Shown: positions 8,207 through 16,656 of the stretch, in pieces
Layout of the letters: each line of letters starts with the position of its first letter
How positions within the stretch are numbered: the first letter of the stretch is position 1
NCBI GenBank assembly: GCA_963777625.1
Contig: CAVZRO010000034.1
Location: 1 to 58,154, forward strand
Length of the DNA: 58,154 nt
Direction of reading: 5' to 3'
Source: DATDIC01 sp963777625
Lineage (GTDB): Bacteria; Pseudomonadota; Alphaproteobacteria; Acetobacterales; Acetobacteraceae
Made by a program: the position numbers and the translations under genes
Notes under the pieces: generated by a model
What the model saw: only the letters and a program-made list of their open reading frames with translations
Database searches by the model: none
What the model was told of the DNA's origin: nothing

Positions 8207-9082
8207 TTATGGCCATTTCACTTCCGGCGGCAGGCTCATCAGGATTGCCTCCACGTTGCCACCGGTGCGCAGCCCGAACAGAGTCCCGCGATCGTACAGC
8301 AGGTTGAATTCCACGTAGCGGCCGCGCCGGATCAACTGTTGCTCGCGATCGGCGTCCGTCCACGGTGCATGCATGCGTCGGCGGACGATCCGCGGGAAGA
8401 CATCCAGGAACGCCAGTCCGACGTCGCGGGTGAAGGCGAAATCGGCCGCCGCGTCGCCGCTGAAATGATGATCGTAAAAAATTCCCCCGACACCCCGGGC
8501 CTCGCCCCGGTGCGGCAGGTAGAAATACCGGTCGCACCAGTCCTTGAAGGCAGGATAATAGCCGGGATCGTGTCGGTCGCACGCGGCACGCAGGGCGGCA
8601 TGGAAATCCGCCGCGTCGTCCCGCGCCTCCCGCGTCTCTGGTCGCATCGGCGTCAGGTCGCCGCCGCCGCCGAACCAACCGCGCGTGGTCACCAGCATGC
8701 GTGTGTTCATGTGCGCCGCCGGCACGTTCGGGCTCCGCGGATGCGCGACCAGGCTGATCCCGCTGGCCCAGAAGCGAGGGTCAGCCTCGGCACCGGGAAT
8801 CTGGGCGCGGAATTCCGGGGTAAATTCGCCCCACACGGTGGACACGTTCACGCCGACCTTTTCGAACACCCGGCCGCGCATGACGCTCGTCACGCCGCCG
8901 CCACCGGCGGCACCATCCGGCGTGGGCCGGTCCCAGGCTGCGCGGGCGAAGCGCCCCTCGCCGCCGACCGCGTCCCGTTCGATCGCCTCGAAGCAGGCAC
9001 ACAACCGGTCGCGCAGCGATTCGAACCAAGCCTGGGCGTGTGGCTTCAGCGCCGCGTGTGGAGGAAGATCTTGTTCCGGCAT
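8207..9082 (-). CDS. hemF: oxygen-dependent coproporphyrinogen III oxidase
   Basis: A 291-residue cytosolic enzyme that decarboxylates coproporphyrinogen III to protoporphyrinogen IX using O2 in heme synthesis. HemF signatures run the full length: GVNVSTVWGEF (about residues 77-87), VAHPRSPNVPAAHMNTRML, WFGGGGDLTP, the HDPGYYPAFKDWCD block, YLPHRGEARGVGGIFYD, and the C-terminal RRGRYVEFNLLYDRGT. Length matches the family. It is divergent from the cytochrome b/c1 genes across a 144-bp gap, which pairs a heme-making step with two heme proteins. An aerobic or microaerobic lifestyle fits the oxygen-dependent form. Confidence 0.95.
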   Translation of the reverse strand: MPEQDLPPHAALKPHAQAWFESLRDRLCACFEAIERDAVGGEGRFARAAWDRPTPDGAAGGGGVTSVMRGRVFEKVGVNVSTVWGEFTPEFRAQIPGAEADPRFWASGISLVAHPRSPNVPAAHMNTRMLVTTRGWFGGGGDLTPMRPETREARDDAADFHAALRAACDRHDPGYYPAFKDWCDRYFYLPHRGEARGVGGIFYDHHFSGDAAADFAFTRDVGLAFLDVFPRIVRRRMHAPWTDADREQQLIRRGRYVEFNLLYDRGTLFGLRTGGNVEAILMSLPPEVKWP

Positions 9083-9226
9083 TCTGTCTTAGGCTTGTTC
9101 ACGGCCGGATTGCGAGATAGCGGGTTGCCGGCGCGCGGCTGACCTTGCACACAAGTGCCGTGCGTTGCAAAACGCGTCCTGCTCCAGGATCGGCCGTCGC
9201 CGGTCAGCCTGCTGATGAGGATTCCC

Positions 9227-10498
9227 ATGGCCGGTCTGCACAAGAGCCAGTTCCAAAACCCCCTGCTTGCGTGGATCAACTCGCGCCTGCCGATCCCGAC
9301 CATGATGTACAAGGAATACGCCGCGTTCCCGACACCGCGGAACTTCAACTATTTCTGGAATTTCGGCGCCCTGGCCGTGGTGACCCTGGTCATCATGATG
9401 GCCACCGGCATCTTTCTGGCGATGAGTTACCAGCCGAACGTCGATCTGGCGTTCGATTCCGTGCAGCACATCATGCGGGACGTGAATTACGGCTGGCTAA
9501 TCCGCTACGTGCACCAGAACGGCGCCTCGATGTTCTTCATCGTCACCTACATCCACATCCTGCGCGGGATGTACTATGGTTCGTACAAGGCGCCGCGGGA
9601 GCTGCTGTGGATACTGGGCGTGATCATCCTGCTGATCCTGATGGCGACCGCCTTCATGGGCTACGTGCTGCCCTGGGGCCAGATGTCGTACTGGGGTGCC
9701 ACCGTCATCACCAACCTGTTTTCCGCCTTCCCGGTGGTCGGGCATGGCATCGTCACCTGGCTGTGGGGCGGCTACAGCGTCGATAACCCGACGCTGAACC
9801 GGTTTTTCGCGCTGCACTACCTGCTGCCATTCATTCTGGTCGCGGTGGTGGGCTTGCACGTGTTCGCCCTGCACATCACCGGGTCGAACAACCCGCTGGG
9901 CATCGACGTGAAAAGTCCGCAGGACACGGTGCCGTTCCATCCCTACTACACGATCAAGGACAGCGTGGGCATCTGCGCGTTCCTGATCTTCTGGGCGTTG
10001 TTCGTGTTCTTCGCGCCCAACTTGCTGGGTGATCCAAACAACTTCATCCAGGCCAACCCGCTGCAGACGCCGAACGACATCGTGCCGGAATGGTACTTCC
10101 TGCCGTTCTACGCCATGTTGCGCTCGGTGCCCGATAAGCTTGGCGGCGTGTGCATCATGTTCAGCTCGATCCTCGTGCTGTTCTTTCTGCCCTGGCTAGA
10201 CACCAGCCCGGTGCGCAGCGCGCGGTTCCGGCCGATCTTCCGGCAGGTCATCTGGCTGTGGGTGGTGTCGGTGATCGTGCTCGGCTTCGTCGGTGCCCAC
10301 CCGCCGCTCGGCTTCTGGGTGCCGATCGGCCGGCTGTGCACGCTGTATTACTTCTTCCATTTCCTGGTGCTGCTGCCGTTGCTGGGCGTGCTCGAACGGC
10401 CGCTTCCGTTGCCGGAAAGCATCAGCCGGGCCGTGCTGGGCAGGGGCGGCGGACCCCTGCCCTCCGGTGCCGCCGCCAAGCCGATGGAGAAGGCGTGA
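9227..10498 (+). CDS. petB: cytochrome bc1 complex cytochrome b subunit
   Basis: A 423-residue integral membrane subunit of ubiquinol:cytochrome c reductase. It binds two hemes b and forms the quinol oxidation and reduction sites. Heme-ligand helices are visible (FFIVTYIHILRG and HYLLPFILVAVVGLHVFALH), as is the quinol-site PEWYFLPFYAMLR motif. The ATG at 9227 follows GAGG (9217-9220) at good spacing. An upstream in-frame start has no such support. The stop overlaps the cytochrome c1 start. A Rieske iron-sulfur gene normally precedes petB in proteobacteria but is absent here. Confidence 0.95.
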   Translation: MAGLHKSQFQNPLLAWINSRLPIPTMMYKEYAAFPTPRNFNYFWNFGALAVVTLVIMMATGIFLAMSYQPNVDLAFDSVQHIMRDVNYGWLIRYVHQNGASMFFIVTYIHILRGMYYGSYKAPRELLWILGVIILLILMATAFMGYVLPWGQMSYWGATVITNLFSAFPVVGHGIVTWLWGGYSVDNPTLNRFFALHYLLPFILVAVVGLHVFALHITGSNNPLGIDVKSPQDTVPFHPYYTIKDSVGICAFLIFWALFVFFAPNLLGDPNNFIQANPLQTPNDIVPEWYFLPFYAMLRSVPDKLGGVCIMFSSILVLFFLPWLDTSPVRSARFRPIFRQVIWLWVVSVIVLGFVGAHPPLGFWVPIGRLCTLYYFFHFLVLLPLLGVLERPLPLPESISRAVLGRGGGPLPSGAAAKPMEKA

Positions 10499-11262
10499 TG
10501 CGGCCAATGCGCACCGTTCTGGCCGCTGTGGCGGCCGTGGTTCTGTTGGCAGGTCAGGCCCTCGCGCAGGAGCAACCGGCGCCTCTCCCCAACGAGAGCT
10601 GGAGCTTCGACGGCCTGTTCGGCAGCTTCGATCTCGCGGCCGCCCAGCGAGGGTTCTGGGTCTATTACAACGTGTGCAGCAACTGCCATTCGATGAAGCA
10701 ACTGCACTATCGCGATCTTGCCGGGATCGGGCTGAGCGACGCGCAGATCAAGGCGATCGCCGCGTCCGTACAGGTGCCCAAGGGCCTCAACGATCAGGGC
10801 GAACCAATCCAGGGTCCGGCGACGCCGGCGGATCAGTTCCGTGCACCCTTTGCCAATGACCAGGCGGCCCGCTCGGCGATGAATGGTGCGCTTCCGCCGG
10901 ACCTGTCGCTGATCGTCAACGCCCGTGAAGGACATGCCGACTACGTGTATGGCATCCTCACCGGCTTCACCGACCCGCCCAAGGGTTTCGATGTGCCGGC
11001 CGGCAGATACTACAATAAAGTTTTCCCGGGTAACCTGATTGCCATGCCGCCACCGCTGCACGACGGCTTGGTGGAGTTTGCCGACGGCACGCCATCGACC
11101 GTGCCGCAGATGGCCCACGACGTCGTCACCTACCTGGAATGGGCCGCCAATCCCGAGATGACGCAGCGCAAGCAAATCGGCGTGCGGGTCGTGCTGTTCC
11201 TGCTGCTGATGACGGGCCTGACCTACGCACTGAAGCGCAAGGTCTGGTCGGATGTGCATTGA
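10498..11262 (+). CDS. petC: cytochrome bc1 complex cytochrome c1 subunit
   Basis: A 254-residue periplasmic, membrane-anchored cytochrome. A Sec signal peptide (about residues 1-22, ending AGQALAQ) precedes the heme c motif CSNCH (residues about 60-64). The distal Met is probably in NLIAMPPPLHDG. A C-terminal helix (VVLFLLLMTGLTYAL) anchors it with a short basic cytoplasmic tail. The ATG at 10498 shares bases with the petB stop (TGATG), showing coupled translation. It passes electrons from the Rieske protein, which must be encoded elsewhere, to soluble or membrane cytochrome c. Confidence 0.95.
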   Translation: MRPMRTVLAAVAAVVLLAGQALAQEQPAPLPNESWSFDGLFGSFDLAAAQRGFWVYYNVCSNCHSMKQLHYRDLAGIGLSDAQIKAIAASVQVPKGLNDQGEPIQGPATPADQFRAPFANDQAARSAMNGALPPDLSLIVNAREGHADYVYGILTGFTDPPKGFDVPAGRYYNKVFPGNLIAMPPPLHDGLVEFADGTPSTVPQMAHDVVTYLEWAANPEMTQRKQIGVRVVLFLLLMTGLTYALKRKVWSDVH

Positions 11263-11299
11263 GCGCCGCGATCACGTTGCGGTTTGCTGATCGCGGTCG

Positions 11300-12185
11300 G
11301 TGACCTCGGTCAGCGAACCTGTCATCGGGATCATCGGCGGGTCCGGGCTGTACAGACATTGCCGGACTGGAAGATACGTCGTGGCGCCAGGTGGAGACCC
11401 CTTGGGGCACGCCGTCGGATGCGTTGCTGTTCGGCCAACTCGGTGGAGTGCGCTGCGTTTTCCTTCCGCGGCATGGGCGCGGGCATCCGCTGTCTCCCAC
11501 GTATGTGAACTATCGCGCCAATATCGACGCGTTGAAGCGGTCGGGCGTTACCGATGTGCTGTCATTATCGGCTGTGGGCAGTCTGAAACCCGAGCTGCCG
11601 CCGGGCACGTTCGTCATCGTCGATCAGTTCATCGACCGCAGCTTCGCGCGTGAAAAGAGCTTCTTCGGCGACGGCGTGGTGGCGCATGTGTCCATGGCGC
11701 ATCCGGTCTGCGCCCGCCTGGGCGATGCGCTGGAAGGGGCAGCGCGGCGGCGTGGGCTCCCGGTTGTCCGCGGCGGAACCTACCTGGTGATGGAGGGGCC
11801 GCAATTCTCCACGCTGGCGGAGAGCGAACTGTACCGCGGCTGGGGATGCAGCGTGATCGGCATGACCAACATGCCGGAGGCCAAGCTGGCCCGCGAAGCC
11901 GAGCTTTGCTACGCGACCGTTACAATGGTAACTGATTTCGATTGCTGGCATCCCGACCACGATCATGTCACCGTCGCGGCGGTCGTAAGGGTGCTGCTGG
12001 ACAACGCCGAGAAGGCGCGCGACCTGGTCCGCCATGTCGTGCCGAAGCTCGGTCAATCCCGCGGGGCTTGTCCATGCGGCTGCGACACCGCCCTCGACAA
12101 TGCCATCATCACGGCCGAGCATATGCGCGATCCAGCCGCGGTCGCGCGGCTCGATGCGGTTGCGGGGCGCGTGCTGCGAAACTGA
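11300..12185 (+). pseudogene. mtnP: S-methyl-5'-thioadenosine phosphorylase, frameshifted
   Basis: MTA phosphorylase of the PNP/MTAP family, a methionine-salvage enzyme. The N-terminus (GTG start at 11300; EPVIGIIGGSGLY with the phosphate-binding GGSG) lies in a different frame from the remaining 264 residues, which continue from about 11355 as DIAGLEDTSWRQVETPWG and carry the diagnostic LVMEGPQFSTLAES and GMTNMPEAKLAREAE blocks. Removing one A at about 11354 (TACAGACATT to TACGACATT) joins them into 294 residues, the normal family length. Either a recent inactivating insertion or a sequencing error explains it. The downstream part has its own GTG at 11391 but would lack the phosphate loop. 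Confidence 0.88.
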
Positions 12186-12233
12186 CCTGAACCGCGAGAT
12201 AATCGCACGAGTGCTTTCAGGCGCGCGGGACTT

Positions 12234-12351
12234 GTACCAGACCGCATTGACGGTGACCCATGTTCGTCATTCCCGAGAAAGCGGGAATCCAACAACCCCT
12301 GGGGATTTCGTGGGCTTTCGGCTGGATGCCCGCGTTGCGCGGGCATGACGG
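12234..12351 (+). repeat. dispersed paired-hairpin (REPIN-like) element, copy 1
   Basis: About 118 bases with a conserved left flank (ACCAGACCGCATTG, then GTGACCCA and GTTCGTCATTCCCG), a hairpin arm AGAAAGCGGGAATCCA, a variable middle, and an inverted right arm CTGGATGCCCGCGTTGCGCGGGCATGACGG. The two arms are inverted copies of one another, so the element can fold as two hairpins or one long stem. Other copies lie at 31704-31793, 36019-36196 (opposite strand) and 48343-48460, with a half copy at 13194-13229. It lies between the converging mtnP and rlpA-like genes and may act as a terminator. Confidence 0.8.
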
Positions 12352-12381
12352 AGCGAGAGCCTTCGTCCTCGCGGTCTGGTG

Positions 12382-12954
12382 TTACTGGGCGAGCCGCATC
12401 GTCGTCTTCACCGCCTGCTGAAGCTGATCGTCTGGAGTCGTTGCCGCGCCGGTACCCAGCTTCACGCTGCCATCCGGCAGCGGCACGGTGATCGGCTTCA
12501 CCTGAACCGGCGCCACGCCGTCCTTCTTGATATCCAGCCGGCTCGCCGTCGAACGGCTGAGATCGATCACCCGCCCGGCAACATGCGGACCACGATCCTC
12601 GATCTTCACGGTAGCGGATCGCCCGGTTTGCAGATTGATCACCTTGGCGGTCGTGCCGATCGGCAACGTCTTGCTGGCGGCGGCATTGTCCGTGGGCCGC
12701 AGCCGATTTCCGTCGGCCATTTTCCGGCCGCTGAAGCTCTTGGCGTAAAAGGACGCCTTGCCGGCTTGGGTGCGGCCTGAGTGGTCGATCGGCGGCTTGC
12801 TGGAACGCGGAACGGCAACCGGCGGCTGCTTGTCGAGTTTGACCGCGGCCTGCCGCGCCTGCACCGATAGCGGAGCCGGCGTGTCGGCAAACGCGACACT
12901 AACGCCGCCGGTCACGGCAATACAGATCCCAGTCGCCAAAGCCCAGTGCACCAT
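12382..12954 (-). CDS. rlpA: RlpA-like septal ring lytic transglycosylase family protein
   Basis: A 190-residue exported protein. The signal peptide spans about residues 1-23 (HWALATGICIAVTGGVSVAFA). There is no lipobox cysteine, so unlike E. coli RlpA it is probably soluble in the periplasm. After a Pro-rich spacer comes one double-psi beta-barrel domain (about residues 66-142) with ASFYAKSFSGRKMADG and VKIEDRGPHVAGRVIDLS, the latter containing the family's conserved Asp. No SPOR domain follows, so septal targeting is not evident and glycan-strand cleavage is inferred from the family only. It is monocistronic, with a 283-bp gap to rppH. Confidence 0.88.
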   Translation of the reverse strand: MVHWALATGICIAVTGGVSVAFADTPAPLSVQARQAAVKLDKQPPVAVPRSSKPPIDHSGRTQAGKASFYAKSFSGRKMADGNRLRPTDNAAASKTLPIGTTAKVINLQTGRSATVKIEDRGPHVAGRVIDLSRSTASRLDIKKDGVAPVQVKPITVPLPDGSVKLGTGAATTPDDQLQQAVKTTMRLAQ

Positions 12955-13193
12955 CCAGTCCTCTCTCTCCCGTATCAGTCCTGCTACAGACGCGGAAAGC
13001 GGGGCGGTGGTTGCTGGCTCGCGCAGTGTTCAACCGAGCTGTTTGCGAAGAAAGCTTACTGAAACGACCCTGCTCGTCGCAACCAAGCCCGTGTCCGGCG
13101 TCAGCATGGAGGTGGATTTCAGCGTTCGGCTGGGCGGCGCGGGTCGCATCCACATTGCTCCGCGGGATCGAGGCGTCGTTCTCACCGAAATGA

Positions 13194-13229
13194 GCTGGGT
13201 TCCCGCTTTCGCCGGAACGACGGGGATGG
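13194..13229 (-). repeat. half copy of the dispersed hairpin element
   Basis: CTGGGTTCCCGCTTTCGCCGGAACGACGG is one arm of the repeat family described at 12234, read on the minus strand, with several substitutions. No partner arm is seen. It lies just past the rppH stop in the 283-bp gap between rlpA and rppH. The rest of that gap shows no gene. Confidence 0.55.
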
Positions 13230-13237
13230 GTGTGCCT

Positions 13238-13732
13238 TCAGCGGTGGTTGGTAGAAGCAGCAAAACGAGCGAACGCGCGTGCCAGAACTTCATAGATCGG
13301 CCGCTTGAAATCGACCGCCAGAGCCGGCAACTCGGACAGCCGCGCCCAGCGCCACGCATCGAATTCCGGATGCGGGTCGCGATCGAGCCTGATATCCGCG
13401 TCGCTGCCGATGAAGCGCAGCGCGAACCAGCGCTGTCGCTGCCCACGGTAGCGCTCGGGCAACCGGCCACGCAGGCCCGGCGGGAAATCGTACGCCAGCC
13501 ATTGCGGATATTCGTCGAGGGTTTCGACGCGATCCGTGCCGATTTCCTCGGCCAGTTCGCGCAGGACGGCGGTGCGCGGGTCTTCGTCGGAGTCGATGCC
13601 GCCCTGCGGAAGCTGCCAGCCGCCCGGCGCGCCTTCCGCATTCGGCAGGTCGGCACGCCGCGCAACGAACACCAGCCCGTCACGGTTGAACAGCACCGCG
13701 CCGACATTGGCGCGATAGGGCAGCAGCGTCAT
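13238..13732 (-). CDS. rppH: RNA pyrophosphohydrolase (Nudix)
   Basis: A 164-residue Nudix hydrolase that removes pyrophosphate from 5'-triphosphorylated RNA and so triggers decay. It begins YRANVGAVLFNRDGLVFVARR, as RppH proteins do, and contains the Nudix box GGIDSDEDPRTAVLRELAEEIG (key residues GG, E in RELAEE). The RppH-specific PRR.W segment corresponds to LRGRLPERYRGQRQRWFALRF. Its start overlaps the stop of the upstream deacetylase gene (ATGA at 13729-13732), so the two are translationally coupled. This gene order downstream of ctpA is widespread in alphaproteobacteria. Confidence 0.93.
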   Translation of the reverse strand: MTLLPYRANVGAVLFNRDGLVFVARRADLPNAEGAPGGWQLPQGGIDSDEDPRTAVLRELAEEIGTDRVETLDEYPQWLAYDFPPGLRGRLPERYRGQRQRWFALRFIGSDADIRLDRDPHPEFDAWRWARLSELPALAVDFKRPIYEVLARAFARFAASTNHR

Positions 13733-14823
13733 TGGGTGGGTGCCGATACGGGCGGCTGAACCAGTGCGCTGACCGGTGCCAATACCACCCCCTGGGCGGC
13801 CAGCTCGTTCGCCCAGGCGGCGATCCGTTCCACCGTGACCGGCCGCACCGCGCCGGCAAGCCCGAGCGCGCTGCCGGTCTGCTGGGCAATCCGAACCAGC
13901 GCGGCAAGTTTTGCGTCAATCGCCCGCGCATCGTCCGGCTCGTCGATCACCAGATCCACCTCACAACTCCAGACATGCGGCAACCCGGCGGGCGGGTGCC
14001 GCTGGGTCGGGCGCGGGTCCACGTATAGAAGCCCGCGCGCCGCAAGGGTCGCCAGAACCGGATCCATGTCGACCGGTATCGAGGCGAACCGTTCGCCGCG
14101 CGTCAATCCAAGCGCGCCAGTCGCGCCCACATAGCCGACGATCCGTGACAGCGCCCAGACGAGCTGCTTGGCATTGTCGTCGGGTGTGTTGCTGGTGGTC
14201 AGCGCATGGTTTCCGGGATCGTTGAGCGGATAGCTTTCCGGCTCCATCGGGATCGAGATCAGGTATTCGTGCTCCGCCATGCGCGCTTCGGTCAGCAGGT
14301 GCGCCGGATCCTGAGCGTATGGAGACACGGCCAGAGTGATGGCGCCCGGCAGCGTGCGGATAGCTTGTTCGCTCAACGCACTGTTCAGCCCAACCCCGGC
14401 CAGCAGCAGACCGACCCGGGGTCTTTGGCTGCTGCGGTCGAATCCGGCGGCGTAAACCTGCATCGGCATCCGGCCATCCTCGGCGATGCGGGGCAGAGTG
14501 CCATCCATGCCGGGTGCCGGCTCCTGCAGCGCCGGATCGGGATCGGCCACCGGACCCGGCGTATCGCGTCCCGGCCGCGTGTCCGGCGGCGTCGATCGGG
14601 CCATCGGATGGATGACCGGGGTGGCAGGAATGGGAGCCGGAGCGGCCGCTGCGACCGGTTTGATGGCAGCAGTGGCCGTGGATGGCCGCGCCGGCGGTCC
14701 GAGCGATTGCAGCAGCCCCGCGCCAGCCCCCAGCACGATCAGGATTGCCACCCAGAAAATCGCCAGTCCGCGCCAGCCCGGCCGATAGCCAGTATCGGGC
14801 ATAAGCTGGGCGGTCCGGCTCAT
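13729..14823 (-). CDS. divergent polysaccharide deacetylase family protein
   Basis: A 364-residue protein with one N-terminal membrane helix (about residues 20-40), a long Pro/Ala-rich periplasmic linker, and a C-terminal divergent polysaccharide deacetylase domain (about residues 125-350). The domain has RVGLLLAGVGLNSA, then the characteristic ITLAVSPYAQDP and EYLISIPMEPESYPLNDPGNHAL, and VDMDPVLATLAARGLLYVDPR. The first motif lacks the metal-binding Asp pair of true deacetylases, so enzymatic activity is doubtful. It lies between ctpA and rppH, and a role in cell-wall remodelling with CtpA is inference from that order. Confidence 0.88.
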   Translation of the reverse strand: MSRTAQLMPDTGYRPGWRGLAIFWVAILIVLGAGAGLLQSLGPPARPSTATAAIKPVAAAAPAPIPATPVIHPMARSTPPDTRPGRDTPGPVADPDPALQEPAPGMDGTLPRIAEDGRMPMQVYAAGFDRSSQRPRVGLLLAGVGLNSALSEQAIRTLPGAITLAVSPYAQDPAHLLTEARMAEHEYLISIPMEPESYPLNDPGNHALTTSNTPDDNAKQLVWALSRIVGYVGATGALGLTRGERFASIPVDMDPVLATLAARGLLYVDPRPTQRHPPAGLPHVWSCEVDLVIDEPDDARAIDAKLAALVRIAQQTGSALGLAGAVRPVTVERIAAWANELAAQGVVLAPVSALVQPPVSAPTQ

Positions 14824-14957
14824 GCGCGAGGCGCGGGGCCGCCCCGCACCTCATCGCCGGCAACAGCACGGCGACCGCGAACCTCATCCGGATTAGGGTG
14901 GGCGGCCGGCGTTTCGATCAACCGGCCATCTCCGGCCCTCATTCCATGCGGAGAGTG

Positions 14958-16364
14958 CTAGTTATTTGACGCCGAACGGTGCTGTTCGGCCATCGCGTTC
15001 GCCAATACCAGGCCTTCCTGAAGCTGGAAGTCGGTCTGATCGGGTTTGGCCGGATCGAATTTCGGGAAATCCGCCGGCGGCTTGTTGGGAATCGAGCTGG
15101 CGACCACCGGCAGATCGGTGCGTGGGGGCGGCCCTTCCTTCGTGCCGCCGGTGTTGGTGATCGTGTTGTTCAGGTCCCACTCATGCGCCGGGCCGAAATG
15201 TTCCACCTTGTCTTGCGTTTCGGCGACCGGCACGTCCGGCGCAATCCCCAGATCCTGGATCGACCGGCCGGACGGCGTGTAGTAGCGCGCCGTGGTCAGT
15301 CGCATCGCGCCGCCGCCGGGCAGCGGGATGACGGTCTGCACCGATCCCTTGCCGAAGCTCCGATCTCCCAGCAGCACCGCGCGGTGATGGTCCTGCAGCG
15401 CACCGGAGACGATTTCGCTGGATGAGGCGGACCCGTTATTGATCAGCACAACCATCGGCACGTTGGGCAGCAGGTCGTCGCCTTTGGCGTCCCAGCGCTG
15501 GGAGTCGTCGGCATGACGGCCGCGGGTGGAAACGATCTCACCCCGGTTGATGAAATCGCCGGCGACGGCAACCGCCTGGTCGAGCAGCCCGCCGGGATTG
15601 TTGCGCAAGTCCAGTATCAGCGCACGCAAGTTGCCGCCGTTCTGCTTCTTGAGGCTGGTAATCGCATCGCGAATGCCGGCATCGGCATTTTCGGTGAACT
15701 GGGTCAGCCGAATATAGCCGATATCATGCGGCTCCATCCGGCTTTTCACCACCTGGATGTGAATGATCTGACGCTCCAGCGTTACATTGATCGGGGTATC
15801 GACCCCGTCCCGCTTGATGGTCAGCGTGATCTTGGATCCGGGGTCGCCGCGCATCTCATCGACGGCATTGCTGAGCGGCAGCCCCTCGACCGTTTTGCCG
15901 TCCAGGGCGGTGATCAGGTCACCGGCCTTGATACCGGCGTGCGACGCCGGCGTATCGTCGATCGGGCTGATCACCCGGATCAGGCCCTGATCCTCGGTGA
16001 CCTCAATTCCGAGGCCGCCGAACTTCCCCTGGGTCTGCACCTGCATGTCGCGGAACTGCGACGCATCCATGTACGCGGAGTGCGGGTCGAGTCCGGCCAG
16101 CATGCCGTTCAGTGCCTGCTCGATCAGTTTCTTGTCCGGCACCGGCTCCACATATTCGGCGCGCACCCGCTCGAATACATCGCCGAACAGGGTGAGCCAG
16201 CGATAGGTGTCGGCACGCTGCGACGCGGTGTCGCCCTGCGCCCAGGCGGTTTGAATTCCGAGACGCGGCGCGAACCGCTGGGCGGCCGGCACCGCCGCAA
16301 TTCCGGCAAGGAAGGTGGCGCCGAGCAACAGTCCAGTGCGGAGGCGCGGGGGACGAAACTGCAT
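14958..16364 (-). CDS. ctpA: carboxyl-terminal processing protease (S41)
   Basis: A 468-residue periplasmic serine protease. An N-terminal signal or anchor helix (about residues 9-28) is followed by the tail-specific protease helical region, a PDZ domain (about 105-190, GGLGIEVTEDQGLIRVISPI) and the S41 catalytic core. The Ser nucleophile lies in NNGSASSSEIVSGAL and the Lys in GDRSFGKGSVQ. It trims C-termini of envelope proteins and, in several proteobacteria, degrades cell-wall hydrolases. The starting gap (16365-16656, 292 bp) probably holds its promoter, but no clear hexamers stand out. It is first gene of the ctpA-deacetylase-rppH set. Confidence 0.93.
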   Translation of the reverse strand: MQFRPPRLRTGLLLGATFLAGIAAVPAAQRFAPRLGIQTAWAQGDTASQRADTYRWLTLFGDVFERVRAEYVEPVPDKKLIEQALNGMLAGLDPHSAYMDASQFRDMQVQTQGKFGGLGIEVTEDQGLIRVISPIDDTPASHAGIKAGDLITALDGKTVEGLPLSNAVDEMRGDPGSKITLTIKRDGVDTPINVTLERQIIHIQVVKSRMEPHDIGYIRLTQFTENADAGIRDAITSLKKQNGGNLRALILDLRNNPGGLLDQAVAVAGDFINRGEIVSTRGRHADDSQRWDAKGDDLLPNVPMVVLINNGSASSSEIVSGALQDHHRAVLLGDRSFGKGSVQTVIPLPGGGAMRLTTARYYTPSGRSIQDLGIAPDVPVAETQDKVEHFGPAHEWDLNNTITNTGGTKEGPPPRTDLPVVASSIPNKPPADFPKFDPAKPDQTDFQLQEGLVLANAMAEQHRSASNN

Positions 16365-16656
16365 GCGATTTATTCCTCTCGCGCACGCCAGGTCACATTC
16401 AATTGACCGATGCGCCTGATTTGGTGAAGTGCCTCATCTATCCGGATTCACAGCCCCGCAGTCCAGTACCTGAATTCTTACGGCTTGCTCAGCCGTGTCG
16501 GCATAGCAGGAGCCGACCCTCCAGACGGTGACGGAGGCGAAATAGTTCCATTGCGGCCCGCAAACTCGGCACGCGGCTTTGTGCGGCCGCGGCCTTCAGG
16601 ATGTCAATTGGCAGCGTCAGACTAAGGAAACGCAAAAATCATGCCCCCGATGCTCC

